DNA of 14,530 bases from an uncultured Gemmatimonadota bacterium. Lineage in GTDB: Bacteria > Gemmatimonadota > Gemmatimonadetes > Longimicrobiales > Gaopeijiaceae. A model generated the notes under the pieces. That model saw only the letters and a program-made list of their open reading frames with translations. It had not been told where the DNA came from and ran no database searches. Position numbers and translations under genes: made by a program. Below are positions 1 to 9,664 of this stretch, in pieces (the stretch's first letter is position 1; each line of letters opens with the position of its first letter). Location: contig CALHIO010000241.1 in NCBI GenBank assembly GCA_938030915.1, forward strand, positions 1 to 14,530, in the 5' to 3' direction.

Positions 1-606
1 GAAGGCGCGGAGGACCAGGACGGCGCTCTGGTCCGGTTCGGTGGCCTCGCCTTTCACGCGTATCACTTCACGCGTGCCGGGTGCCCGGTCTATCTGCTCT
101 CGGTTCATGCGACCCGGTACCTCGTCGAAGGCGCACCTCCAGGCCCGCCCGAGCCACCGGCGGCCTCCGGCTACCTCCAGCTCCCGCAGCATCTCTTCTG
201 GGCGGGTGGGGCGTCGAGCGAGGGCGCACCCGAGTCCATCGACGGACTGTTCTGGACTGCGACCTCGAGCGGGGTCCTTCAGACCCTGCTGGTGACCGGC
301 GTTCGCCCGGATCGATCGGGGGTCGGGGTCGTACCGCTGCCCGCCGTGCCGCTTGCTGACGCGACGAGCTGGCTCAACATCGACGCGCGCGGCGACTCAC
401 GGGACTTCTCCGCGTCGCTACCGGGTGGCGAGCTGGACGGCCTGTACGAGGTCGCGACGGCGGGGGAGGTCCTCAAGCTGCTGGCGAGATTCTTCGCGTA
501 CGTCCGGGGTGTGCCTGACGCCCTCGACGAGATGAGCCCGCATTCCGGTAGCGTCGCGCCACCGCCTTCGTCTCTGTCGTATTCCCGTGTTCGCCTGAGC
601 GCCTGA
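1..606 (+). CDS. Unrecognised protein, C-terminal part (5' end outside window)
   Basis: Frame 1 is open from the first base to a TGA at 604-606, giving 201 residues, so the gene begins upstream of the window. I do not recognise the family. The visible part is soluble-looking, with no convincing membrane segment. It has a Pro-rich stretch around residues 52-60, a central aromatic and Gly-rich region (motifs LFWAGG and GLFWTATSSGVLQTLLVTG, roughly residues 70-100), and a helical segment near residues 150-170 followed by a Ser/Pro-rich tail. It ends 14 bases before nth, on the same strand and without a terminator between them, so the two are probably cotranscribed. The frame shows normal high-GC coding character. 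Function unknown. Confidence 0.7.
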   Translation, partial: EGAEDQDGALVRFGGLAFHAYHFTRAGCPVYLLSVHATRYLVEGAPPGPPEPPAASGYLQLPQHLFWAGGASSEGAPESIDGLFWTATSSGVLQTLLVTGVRPDRSGVGVVPLPAVPLADATSWLNIDARGDSRDFSASLPGGELDGLYEVATAGEVLKLLARFFAYVRGVPDALDEMSPHSGSVAPPPSSLSYSRVRLSA

Positions 607-620
607 TCCGTTCGAGAGCC

Positions 621-1271
621 ATGCCCCGAGAGTCCAGGAAAGCCCGAGTCGAACGCGCTGCCGAGGTCTTCGACCTGCTGTTCGGGGAGTATCCCGATGC
701 GCACTGTGAACTCGAGTACGCGAACCCGTTCCAGCTCGCGGTTGCGACGATCCTCTCTGCACAGACGACCGATGTGCGCGTGAACATGGTGACCCCGGTC
801 CTGTTCGCGAGATATCCTGATGCCGAGTCGCTGGCCAATGCGCAGCAGGAGGACGTGGAAGAGATCGTGCGAACGACGGGCTTCTTCAGGAACAAGGCGA
901 AGAACATCATCGGCTTTGCCCGAGGAGTCATGGGGGAGCACGGTGGCGTCGTCCCTCGGACCATCGCAGAGTTGTCCGCTCTACCCGGCGTCGGGCGCAA
1001 GACCGCGAACGTCGTACTCGGCAACGCGTTCGACATCAACGAGGGCGTGGTGGTCGATACGCACATCAAGCGTCTGTCGACGCTCTTGCGGTTTACCCGC
1101 GAGAAGACCCCGGAGAAGATCGAGCAGGACCTGATGAAGATCTTCCCGTCCGACCGCTGGACGCTCCTCGCCCACCTCCTCATCTGGCACGGTCGGCGTG
1201 TGTGCGATGCGCGCAAGCCACGATGCGAATCGTGTGTGCTCACGCACCTCTGCCCGTCGTCCCGGGTGTGA
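621..1271 (+). CDS. nth: Endonuclease III (DNA glycosylase / AP lyase)
   Basis: This is the base-excision-repair enzyme that removes oxidised pyrimidines and cleaves the abasic site. The 216-residue length is close to the E. coli enzyme (211). The helix-hairpin-helix motif LPGVGRKTANVVL lies at residues 121-133 with the catalytic lysine at K127. The catalytic aspartate is D146 in VDTH, one residue further on than in E. coli. The C-terminal [4Fe-4S] ligands C195, C202, C205 and C211 have the classic C-X6-C-X2-C-X5-C spacing. The ILSAQTTD segment at residues 44-51 is also typical of the family. The ATG at 621 gives the expected N-terminus; only a weak purine stretch (GAGAG) precedes it. It lies 14 bases after the upstream frame and is likely cotranscribed with it. 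All key residues are present, so it should be active. Confidence 0.97.
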   Translation: MPRESRKARVERAAEVFDLLFGEYPDAHCELEYANPFQLAVATILSAQTTDVRVNMVTPVLFARYPDAESLANAQQEDVEEIVRTTGFFRNKAKNIIGFARGVMGEHGGVVPRTIAELSALPGVGRKTANVVLGNAFDINEGVVVDTHIKRLSTLLRFTREKTPEKIEQDLMKIFPSDRWTLLAHLLIWHGRRVCDARKPRCESCVLTHLCPSSRV

Positions 1272-1307
1272 CCGGGGGCCGGCCCGAGTCGAGTGGCGCG
1301 GCGGGCG

Positions 1308-1336
1308 TTGACCCGCTCAAGACCCGTCCCCAGCTT
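1308..1336 (+). promoter_or_regulatory. Candidate sigma-70-type promoter for the HD-domain gene
   Basis: A -35-like TTGACC at 1308-1313 is separated by 17 bases from a -10-like CAGCTT at 1331-1336. Transcription would start near 1343-1345, giving a leader of about 28 bases that contains the GAGG ribosome site of the gene at 1371. The box pattern recurs before the 5184 and 9665 genes. This was called by eye and has no experimental support. Confidence 0.4.
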
Positions 1337-1360
1337 CGCCCACCGCAGCGAACCCTTCAC

Positions 1361-1364
1361 GAGG
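1361..1364 (+). promoter_or_regulatory. Ribosome binding site deciding the start at 1371
   Basis: GAGG lies 6 bases before the ATG at 1371. It supports this start over the in-frame upstream ATG at 1293, which would add a 26-residue basic leader unlike HD-domain proteins and would overlap the candidate promoter. Confidence 0.55.
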
Positions 1365-1370
1365 ACTTCC

Positions 1371-1940
1371 ATGCCGGATCGCAGTGACGCCGTCGCCCTG
1401 CTCGAGGAGTGGGTGCAGAACGATGGGCTCCGAAAGCACATGTATTCGGTGGAAGCGGCCGTCCGCCACTATGCCCGGATGCGGGGGGAGGACGAAGAGC
1501 TGTGGGGGCTCGCCGGTCTCCTGCACGATCTCGACTGGGAGCAGTATCCGGACAACCATCCGCTGACGGCGGTCGAACGCCTTCGGGAACTCGGGTACCC
1601 GGAAGAGATCCTGCAGGCGATTCTCGCGCATCGATCCGACTTCACGGGTGTGGAGCCGACCGGTGAACTCGACAAGGTCCTGGTCGCGTGTGACGAGTTG
1701 TCCGGTCTCGTGTTCGCTACGTGCCTCGTGCGTCCCACGGGCATCGACGATCTCAAGCCGAAGTCGGTGACCAAGAAACTCAAGGACAAGCAGTTCGCGG
1801 CTGGCGTGAGCCGCGACGAGGTCCAGCGAGGGATCGAGTTGATCGGGCTCGAGCGGGCGGAGCACATCCAGAACGTCATCGATGGGATGCGGGTCGTGGC
1901 CGAAGAACTCGGGCTGCGCGGAGAGGACGTTTCGGGCTGA
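1371..1940 (+). CDS. HD-domain (HDIG-type) metal-dependent phosphohydrolase
   Basis: A 189-residue soluble protein of the HD superfamily, whose members hydrolyse phosphate esters of nucleotides or second messengers using one or two metal ions. The motif residues are H23 (RKHMYSVE), the H52-D53 doublet in LLHDLDWEQYP, H87 in AHRSD and D108 in ACDELSG. These match the H...HD...H...D arrangement seen in small stand-alone HDIG proteins of many bacteria. The C-terminal third (KPKSVTKKLKDKQFA) is a basic helical segment. The substrate cannot be read from the sequence. The ATG at 1371 is chosen because of the GAGG 6 bases upstream. A candidate promoter precedes the gene and a hairpin begins 10 bases after its stop, so it may be a single-gene unit. 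Superfamily is sure; function is not. Confidence 0.88.
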   Translation: MPDRSDAVALLEEWVQNDGLRKHMYSVEAAVRHYARMRGEDEELWGLAGLLHDLDWEQYPDNHPLTAVERLRELGYPEEILQAILAHRSDFTGVEPTGELDKVLVACDELSGLVFATCLVRPTGIDDLKPKSVTKKLKDKQFAAGVSRDEVQRGIELIGLERAEHIQNVIDGMRVVAEELGLRGEDVSG

Positions 1941-1949
1941 TCCCCGCCC

Positions 1950-1970
1950 GGACGCCCGGTCGAGGCGTCC
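1950..1970 (+). terminator. Hairpin after the HD-domain gene, possible terminator
   Basis: GGACGCC (1950-1956) and GGCGTCC (1964-1970) form a perfect 7-bp stem with a 7-base loop, 10 bases after the stop at 1940. No U-tract follows directly; a run of six T lies at 2000-2005, about 30 bases on. It is therefore not a textbook intrinsic terminator. In a high-GC genome it may still mark the end of the transcript. Confidence 0.3.
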
Positions 1971-2095
1971 ATGATCGATCCTGCTTCGACGGAACCCGGT
2001 TTTTTCTGACCGTGTAAGGTCCCGGTGTTGCTCCGAGGGTGATCCGACGTGTATCGAAGAAGCACGGGCCCACCCCACCCCTCTGTGTCGCGATC

Positions 2096-4594
2096 ATGCT
2101 CCGTTACTCCGCGCTCGTCGTTCTCGGCCTCCTGGGCCTTCCGGTCTGTGCGGCTGGTCAGGACGTCGAGATGCTCGGGGAGCGGTATGGGACACCGGTG
2201 CCGGAGGGGTACCGTCGCTCGACGCTCTCAGGGGGTGGGACGGCGTTCGAATTCCGACGGGGATGGACCGGCCGGTTGCGCGACGCGGACGGGGACATCG
2301 ATCAAGCGGCGTTCCGAAGCGGGCCGCAGCCTCTGGGGCCGAGACAGGATGCCGTACAGGGGACGTTCACGGTTCCTGTGCTCCTCGGTTTGTACGCCAA
2401 CTCCGACCCATTGCCTCCGCACGATCGCGGTACCGTGCAGGATGCCTACTTCGGCGAGGGTGCCGGGACGATCACGGACTTCTATCACGAGGTCTCCGGG
2501 GGGCGTGTCACGCTCCGAGGTGAGCTCGTCGACTGGGTGACTGCATCACGGCCCGATACCAGCTACACGGTCGACGAAAGCGGGCTCGTCAGCGGGGGGC
2601 TCGGGGGAGGGGGCGCAGGCAATTTCGTGTGGGACGTGCTCGTGCTCAACAGGGAGTTGGACTGGGCTCCGTACGACAACGACGGGCCGGATGGGGTACC
2701 CAATTCCGGTGATGACGACGGGTATGTCGATGTCCTGGCGGTCATCCACCCCACCCGTGGCGGCGAGTGCGGCGGCACCGGCTCGGAGGACCGGATCTGG
2801 TCGCACCGGTGGGCGTTGTCGTCGGCGGTCTTCAACACGTTCGAGACGAGCACACCATCCGCGAACGGAGGCTTCATTCGGGTCGACGACTACACCATCC
2901 AGCCGGCGGTGGCGTGCTCCGGCACCGAGCTCGCTCGAATCGGCGTGTTCACCCACGAGCTGGGGCATGCGTTCGGACTCCCGGATCTCTACGACACCGA
3001 GGACTTCAACGGAACCCACTCGGGTGTCGGCACGTGGGATCTGATGGGTGCGGGCTCGTGGGGCTGCGGAAATACGACCCCCGAAATGCCCTGTCACCTG
3101 GGTGCATGGAGCAAGGCGGCGCTCGGTTGGGTGGATGTGGTCACGCTGGCCCCCGGTACGGACCACGGCACGCTCCAGCTTGGTCCGGTGGAGTCGGAGG
3201 GCATGGTCTACCGGGTAGATGCGACCGACGGATCGGGTGAGTACTTCCTGATCGAGAACCGTCAGGCGGTCGGGTACGACCAGACTCTCTGGGAGGAGGG
3301 CCTGCTGATCTGGCAGATCGACGAAGACTGGGTGCAGAGGCGCTGGGCCCTGAATCGGGTCAATGCGGAGCCCCATCTGGGCGTCTGGCTGCGGCAAGCC
3401 GACGGTCGGGATGACCTGGGACGCGGGCGCGGCCGTGGCGACGGGGGAGATCCGTTCCCCGGCCAGTCGGGCAACACCACGTTCCATGCTGCGTCGGTGC
3501 CGACACCCAACTCCTACCGTGGTGGCTTCGCCGGGCTCACGATGTTCGACATCACGGCCGCCGGGGACGATGTTCGCTTTCGGCTCCTGACGAGACACAC
3601 CAGCGTGTCGCTGAATGCGCAGGGCACGACGGGGAGTTCAGGACTCTTCCTCGTTAATGGTCAGGGCTTCGACCCGCCCGCAACGACCTTTGTGTCCCCT
3701 CCGTTCGTGCCGCTCACCGTGGAGGCCGTCGAAGGTGAGGTGGTCGCCCCGGGTGAGCGTCACCCGTTCCTCTCCTGGCAGGACGATCCGACCGAGGGTA
3801 GAACCCGCAGCATCGTGACACCCCTGGTCGACGTCAGCTACGTGGCTGAGTACGGTGCACTCGAATATCTGCTGGACGTTGCTCTCTTCGGTGGCGTGAA
3901 CGGCGTTGCCCCGGCGGACATGACGACGACCCCGGCGGACGACGATTTCTGGCTCGCCTCGGGGACCATGGTCGAGCTTTCGGCGCGGGCGAGGACCGGA
4001 TTCCGCTTCCTCCGCTGGACGGGAGACCTCTCAGGTCAGCCCAACCCGGCTACGGTTTCGATGACGGGGCCCGTGAGCGCCGGAGCCGAGTTCGATCTGA
4101 TCTATTCGATTGCGAGGCAGCCGATTCAACTCCCGGCGGCGACCGTCCTGGATGTGCAGCTGGTGGTGGAGAACGGTACGGCACCCGTCACGTGGTCTCT
4201 CGTGGCCGGCAGCCTGCCCGATGGCGTGGCCTTCGACGCGAGTGGCCGGTTCACGGGCGCATCGCTGCAGGACGGTTCATTTCCAGTCACGATCTCCGCC
4301 ACCGATGCGGTGGGACTTCCCGCGCAGGCCGACCTCGTGTTGGACTTCGTGCGACCGGGCTTCACGATCGGCGAGCTTGCCTCGCCGTTCCTTCTCGAGG
4401 GTCCCCGCCTCAGCGAGGCTCAGCGCTCGTACCTGAACCGGAAGGGCAACAACACCGGGCCGTATGACTTGGGGGACTTCCGCGCCTGGGCTCTGGCCGA
4501 CTCGTCTCTGCCGCTCAGCGTGGCGCCGGACGCCATCGCGCGTCGTACGATCGTGGTCGGAGAGCTTGCTCGAGGTGGAGAGGCTCCGCGGTGA
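2096..4594 (+). CDS. Secreted M6-family zinc metalloprotease with InlB-like, Ig-like and dockerin-like C-terminal parts
   Basis: An exported 832-residue protease of the immune-inhibitor-A (M6) family. Residues 1-22 are a Sec signal peptide (LRYS, then ALVVLGLLGL, then a VCAAG cleavage region). The zinc site HELGHAFGLPD has H287, E288, H291 and D297, followed by a WDLMGAGSW turn with M317 and the M6-typical LGAWSKAALGW segment. From about residue 502 the chain changes to beta-rich modules. Two look like divergent InlB-type repeats (about 539-588 and 591-668, with FLSWQDD and FLRWTGDLSG). One is a putative Ig domain (about 670-751, SLPDGVAFD...GRFTG). Residues 781-798 carry a dockerin-like N..GNNTG.YDLGDFRAW motif. 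The ATG at 2096 is preferred because it begins the signal peptide directly. An in-frame GTG at 2039 would add 19 residues, and neither start has a good ribosome site. The stop overlaps the next start (GTGA). The substrate is unknown. Confidence 0.9.
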   Translation: MLRYSALVVLGLLGLPVCAAGQDVEMLGERYGTPVPEGYRRSTLSGGGTAFEFRRGWTGRLRDADGDIDQAAFRSGPQPLGPRQDAVQGTFTVPVLLGLYANSDPLPPHDRGTVQDAYFGEGAGTITDFYHEVSGGRVTLRGELVDWVTASRPDTSYTVDESGLVSGGLGGGGAGNFVWDVLVLNRELDWAPYDNDGPDGVPNSGDDDGYVDVLAVIHPTRGGECGGTGSEDRIWSHRWALSSAVFNTFETSTPSANGGFIRVDDYTIQPAVACSGTELARIGVFTHELGHAFGLPDLYDTEDFNGTHSGVGTWDLMGAGSWGCGNTTPEMPCHLGAWSKAALGWVDVVTLAPGTDHGTLQLGPVESEGMVYRVDATDGSGEYFLIENRQAVGYDQTLWEEGLLIWQIDEDWVQRRWALNRVNAEPHLGVWLRQADGRDDLGRGRGRGDGGDPFPGQSGNTTFHAASVPTPNSYRGGFAGLTMFDITAAGDDVRFRLLTRHTSVSLNAQGTTGSSGLFLVNGQGFDPPATTFVSPPFVPLTVEAVEGEVVAPGERHPFLSWQDDPTEGRTRSIVTPLVDVSYVAEYGALEYLLDVALFGGVNGVAPADMTTTPADDDFWLASGTMVELSARARTGFRFLRWTGDLSGQPNPATVSMTGPVSAGAEFDLIYSIARQPIQLPAATVLDVQLVVENGTAPVTWSLVAGSLPDGVAFDASGRFTGASLQDGSFPVTISATDAVGLPAQADLVLDFVRPGFTIGELASPFLLEGPRLSEAQRSYLNRKGNNTGPYDLGDFRAWALADSSLPLSVAPDAIARRTIVVGELARGGEAPR

Positions 4595-4980
4595 GGCCCG
4601 GGTCGAGGTGGTTCGGGGTTCGGTGGGTGCTTCTCGCTACGTTGACCGTGGCCGCGTGCGACTCCGGACCGAGTGGGCCCGGTGCGTTCGAGACCACCGT
4701 AACGGGTGAGGCCCTCGGGGGCGTTCTCCTTCAGGTGGACGGTCCGGGTATCCTTGGATTCGAGGCGCGGGGTGACGCCCGCGTGTACGCGGCCGTGGAT
4801 TCGGTCCGACCGGGACGGCACCGGGTCTTGGTGATCACGCCGGGGAGCGGGGAGCTGCGCTTCGGGATCGTGGTCGAGGACGTCGCCATCGAGAGTCCGG
4901 CTATTACCGTCCTGCAGGCAACTCGGGCGGACAACCGTCTGACTACACCCTCCGCCGCCGTGGTTCGAATCGTGCGCTGA
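4591..4980 (+). CDS. Small beta-rich lipoprotein coupled to the M6 protease, possible cohesin-like partner
   Basis: A 129-residue protein starting at a GTG that overlaps the protease stop (GTGA), so its translation is coupled to the protease. Residues 1-22 form a lipoprotein signal (RW, then VLLATLT) ending in the lipobox VAAC with C23 as the acylated cysteine. D24 follows; Asp at +2 keeps lipoproteins in the inner membrane of enterobacteria, but that rule may not hold here. The mature part alternates short hydrophobic strands: GGVLLQVDGPG, RHRVLVITPG, GELRFGIVVED and AITVLQATRADN, then AAVVRIVR. That pattern fits a small beta-sandwich. The order of a GxLxxxVxGPG strand and a later GELRF...V strand reminds me of minimal cohesin-like proteins. 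This is pattern recognition only. No enzyme motif is visible. Lipoprotein status is well supported; function is inference. Confidence 0.8.
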   Translation: MRPGSRWFGVRWVLLATLTVAACDSGPSGPGAFETTVTGEALGGVLLQVDGPGILGFEARGDARVYAAVDSVRPGRHRVLVITPGSGELRFGIVVEDVAIESPAITVLQATRADNRLTTPSAAVVRIVR

Positions 4981-4981
4981 G

Positions 4982-5023
4982 CGACCCTCACGGAGCGCGC
5001 TCCGAGGTCGCGTGCGAGGGTCG
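4982..5023 (+). terminator. Compound hairpin after the protease-lipoprotein unit
   Basis: CGACCCTC (4982-4989) pairs perfectly with GAGGGTCG (5016-5023). Inside the loop, 4991-5004 (CGGAGCGCGCTCCG) is a perfect 14-base palindrome. GCGACC (4981-4986) can alternatively pair with GGTCGC (5006-5011). It begins directly after the stop at 4980 and has no U-tract. It is a plausible end of the protease-lipoprotein transcript, or an RNA-stabilising structure. Confidence 0.35.
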
Positions 5024-5056
5024 GCATCGCCCGCCTCAGACGGGTGCTCGATCCGC

Positions 5057-5085
5057 TTGCCCACCCACCCCCCTTCCGCCACCTT
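5057..5085 (+). promoter_or_regulatory. Candidate promoter for the microprotein-carB unit
   Basis: A -35-like TTGCCC at 5057-5062 is followed after 17 bases by CACCTT at 5080-5085. The pattern resembles the candidate promoters before 1371 (TTGACC/CAGCTT) and 9665 (TTGCCC/TACCTT). It would give a leader of about 90 bases before the 5184 start. That leader contains a CGCTCC/GGAGCG hairpin at 5101-5119. I recognise no known riboswitch or pyrimidine attenuator in the rest of it. Confidence 0.3.
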
Positions 5086-5171
5086 ACACGGGCCGGTTTT
5101 CGCTCCTCCCGCCGGAGCGGCGCGCGGCCTGCCGAACGCTCAAGCAATCGACCATCCGGCCGCCGCCGGGC

Positions 5172-5176
5172 GGAGG
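5172..5176 (+). promoter_or_regulatory. Strong ribosome binding site of the microprotein
   Basis: GGAGG lies 7 bases before the ATG at 5184. It is the best Shine-Dalgarno sequence in the window and a main reason to accept the very short reading frame as real. Confidence 0.6.
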
Positions 5177-5183
5177 AACGCCC

Positions 5184-5300
5184 ATGACGACCAGTACCTG
5201 GATCACGATGATCGTGGTGATGGGGTTCGTTTGGGGTGGCTTCGCCACTGTGCTGCTCACCGCCGTCCGAAAGGAGTCCGGGAAGAGCAGTGACGCGTAG
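5184..5300 (+). CDS. 38-residue single-pass membrane microprotein, MetS-like
   Basis: A very short frame (38 residues, stop TAG) with a strong GGAGG site. It has one membrane segment, about residues 6-27, with the motif MGFVWGGFATVLL followed by a positive cytoplasmic tail (VRKESGK). A short N-terminus, a Trp-Gly-Gly in mid-membrane and a basic end are the hallmarks of the small MetS/MaAIMP subunit that accompanies NSS-family methionine/alanine importers. Normally the large transporter lies directly upstream; here none is present in the window. The frame sits 39 bases before carB and is likely cotranscribed with it. The assignment rests on topology and the WGG motif only. It could instead be an unrelated single-pass peptide. 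Confidence 0.6.
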   Translation: MTTSTWITMIVVMGFVWGGFATVLLTAVRKESGKSSDA

Positions 5301-5339
5301 GATTTCCGCGGTAGCGCGGCCTCGGCCCCAGGGACGCTC

Positions 5340-8582
<3,243 letters not shown>

Positions 8583-8615
8583 CGGTAGTGCGGTGAGCCC
8601 GGTGAGGCGGGCCGC

Positions 8616-9620
8616 GTGATTTCGAACGGACCAGGTGCCATGAGTTCCATGACCGGCTTCTACCTTCACACGGCGTCGCCGCTGCACGACACAGGGTGGG
8701 GTCACCCGGAGCATCAGGGTCGCCTCCGAGCCCTGGCGTCGACCGTGGGAAAGGATCTTCTGACATTGCACGGTCATGTCGAGCAGATGCCGTTCGGTGA
8801 TGCATCGCGAGAAGACCTCGAGCGCGTTCACTCTGCGACCCACATCGATCGCGTTCGATCCGTCTGCGAGAGAGCCGAAGCGTCGGGGCGGGTCGAGTCG
8901 ATCGATCCCGATACGAAGGTGTCATCCGCGTCGTGGGAGGCGGCGCTGGGGAGTGCCGGTACGTCGATCGAGGCCGTGAAGGCGGTCGCGGACGGGGTGA
9001 TCGCGAACGCGTTCGTCGCGACTCGGCCTCCCGGACACCACGCGACCCCGGACCGCGCGATGGGCTTTTGCCTCTTCAACAACATCGCGGTCGCCGCGCG
9101 TTGGCTGCAGGCCAGCGGCCGAGCCGACCGCGTCCTGATCATCGACTGGGACGTGCACCACGGAAATGGCACGCAGGATGCCTTTTACGACGACGGGAGC
9201 GTGTTCTTCGTCTCGCTGCATCAGGCACCCCACTACCCGGGGACAGGGGCCGCGCTGGAGACTGGATCCGGAGGAGGTACCGGCGCGACGCTCAACGTGC
9301 CCCTCCCGGCCGGCACGAGTGCAGCCGCGTATCGAGACATCTTCGAGGAGACCCTGTCGTCGGTAAGCGAGCGGTTCGACGCCGATTTCGTACTGGTTTC
9401 GGCGGGGTTCGATTGCATGGCGGGTGACCCACTCGGGGGCTTCCTGCTCGAACCCGACGATCTGCACTGGATGACGCGCCGTGTGATGGAGGGCCCGGCG
9501 GCGCGATGCGATGGACGGGTCGTCGCGATGCTGGAGGGCGGGTACGATCCGAAGCGGCTCGGGATGGGAACCGTTGGTGTCATCCGTGCGCTCGCCGGTC
9601 TCGACCGCCCCGAGCGCTGA
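8616..9620 (+). CDS. Histone deacetylase family (class II-like) deacylase
   Basis: A 334-residue zinc amidohydrolase of the arginase-deacetylase fold, the superfamily that includes bacterial AcuC, acetylpolyamine amidohydrolases and HDACs. The catalytic His pair H141-H142 is in RPPGHHA. The zinc ligands are D179 and H181 (DWDVHHGNGT) and D266 (SAGFDCMAGDPLGG). GFCLFNN, HYPGTG and the catalytic Tyr Y310 in EGGYD are all present, so it should be active. The substrate (acetyl-lysine on a protein, or a polyamine) cannot be told from the sequence. No acetyl-CoA synthetase lies beside it. The GTG at 8616 has GAGG 8 bases upstream. The in-frame ATG at 8640 (AGG 4 bases before) would drop 8 residues and begin close to the first conserved strand (TGFYLH); either start is possible. 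It lies 33 bases after carB, possibly in the same transcript. Confidence 0.93.
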   Translation: MISNGPGAMSSMTGFYLHTASPLHDTGWGHPEHQGRLRALASTVGKDLLTLHGHVEQMPFGDASREDLERVHSATHIDRVRSVCERAEASGRVESIDPDTKVSSASWEAALGSAGTSIEAVKAVADGVIANAFVATRPPGHHATPDRAMGFCLFNNIAVAARWLQASGRADRVLIIDWDVHHGNGTQDAFYDDGSVFFVSLHQAPHYPGTGAALETGSGGGTGATLNVPLPAGTSAAAYRDIFEETLSSVSERFDADFVLVSAGFDCMAGDPLGGFLLEPDDLHWMTRRVMEGPAARCDGRVVAMLEGGYDPKRLGMGTVGVIRALAGLDRPER

Positions 9621-9628
9621 AAGGCGCG

Positions 9629-9656
9629 TTGCCCACGGGATCTCGGCCCGTACCTT
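9629..9656 (+). promoter_or_regulatory. Candidate leaderless promoter for the methyltransferase
   Basis: TTGCCC at 9629-9634 and TACCTT at 9651-9656 are 16 bases apart. The ATG at 9665 begins 8 bases after the -10 box, exactly where transcription should start. No Shine-Dalgarno sequence lies before this ATG. Together these fit a leaderless mRNA. The call is by eye; 5'-end mapping would settle it. Confidence 0.4.
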
Positions 9657-9664
9657 TCTTGCCC

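Noticed and set aside
2028..2057. TTGCTC-N18-TATCGA as a promoter for the protease gene
   Set aside because: It matches the consensus poorly and differs from the pattern shared by the other three candidate promoters.
2039..2095. GTG start at 2039 for the M6 protease
   Set aside because: It would place 19 charged or polar residues before an otherwise clean signal peptide. It has no properly spaced ribosome site. It cannot be fully excluded.
2142..2160. Lipoprotein signal in the M6 protease (LPVC)
   Set aside because: The residue before Cys is Val, and lipoboxes need Gly, Ala or Ser there. Ordinary signal peptidase I cleavage after VCA or AAG fits better.
473..3598. Minus-strand frames antisense to nth, the HD gene and the M6 protease (including 473-1441 and 2546-3598)
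   Set aside because: They mirror strongly supported + strand genes and have no domain motifs or ribosome sites.
9506..9664. N-terminal extension of the methyltransferase from 9506
   Set aside because: It overlaps the last 115 bases of the deacetylase gene. The extra 53 residues are Arg/Pro-rich and unlike a methyltransferase N-terminus. The ATG at 9665 has a promoter-like pair in front of it.
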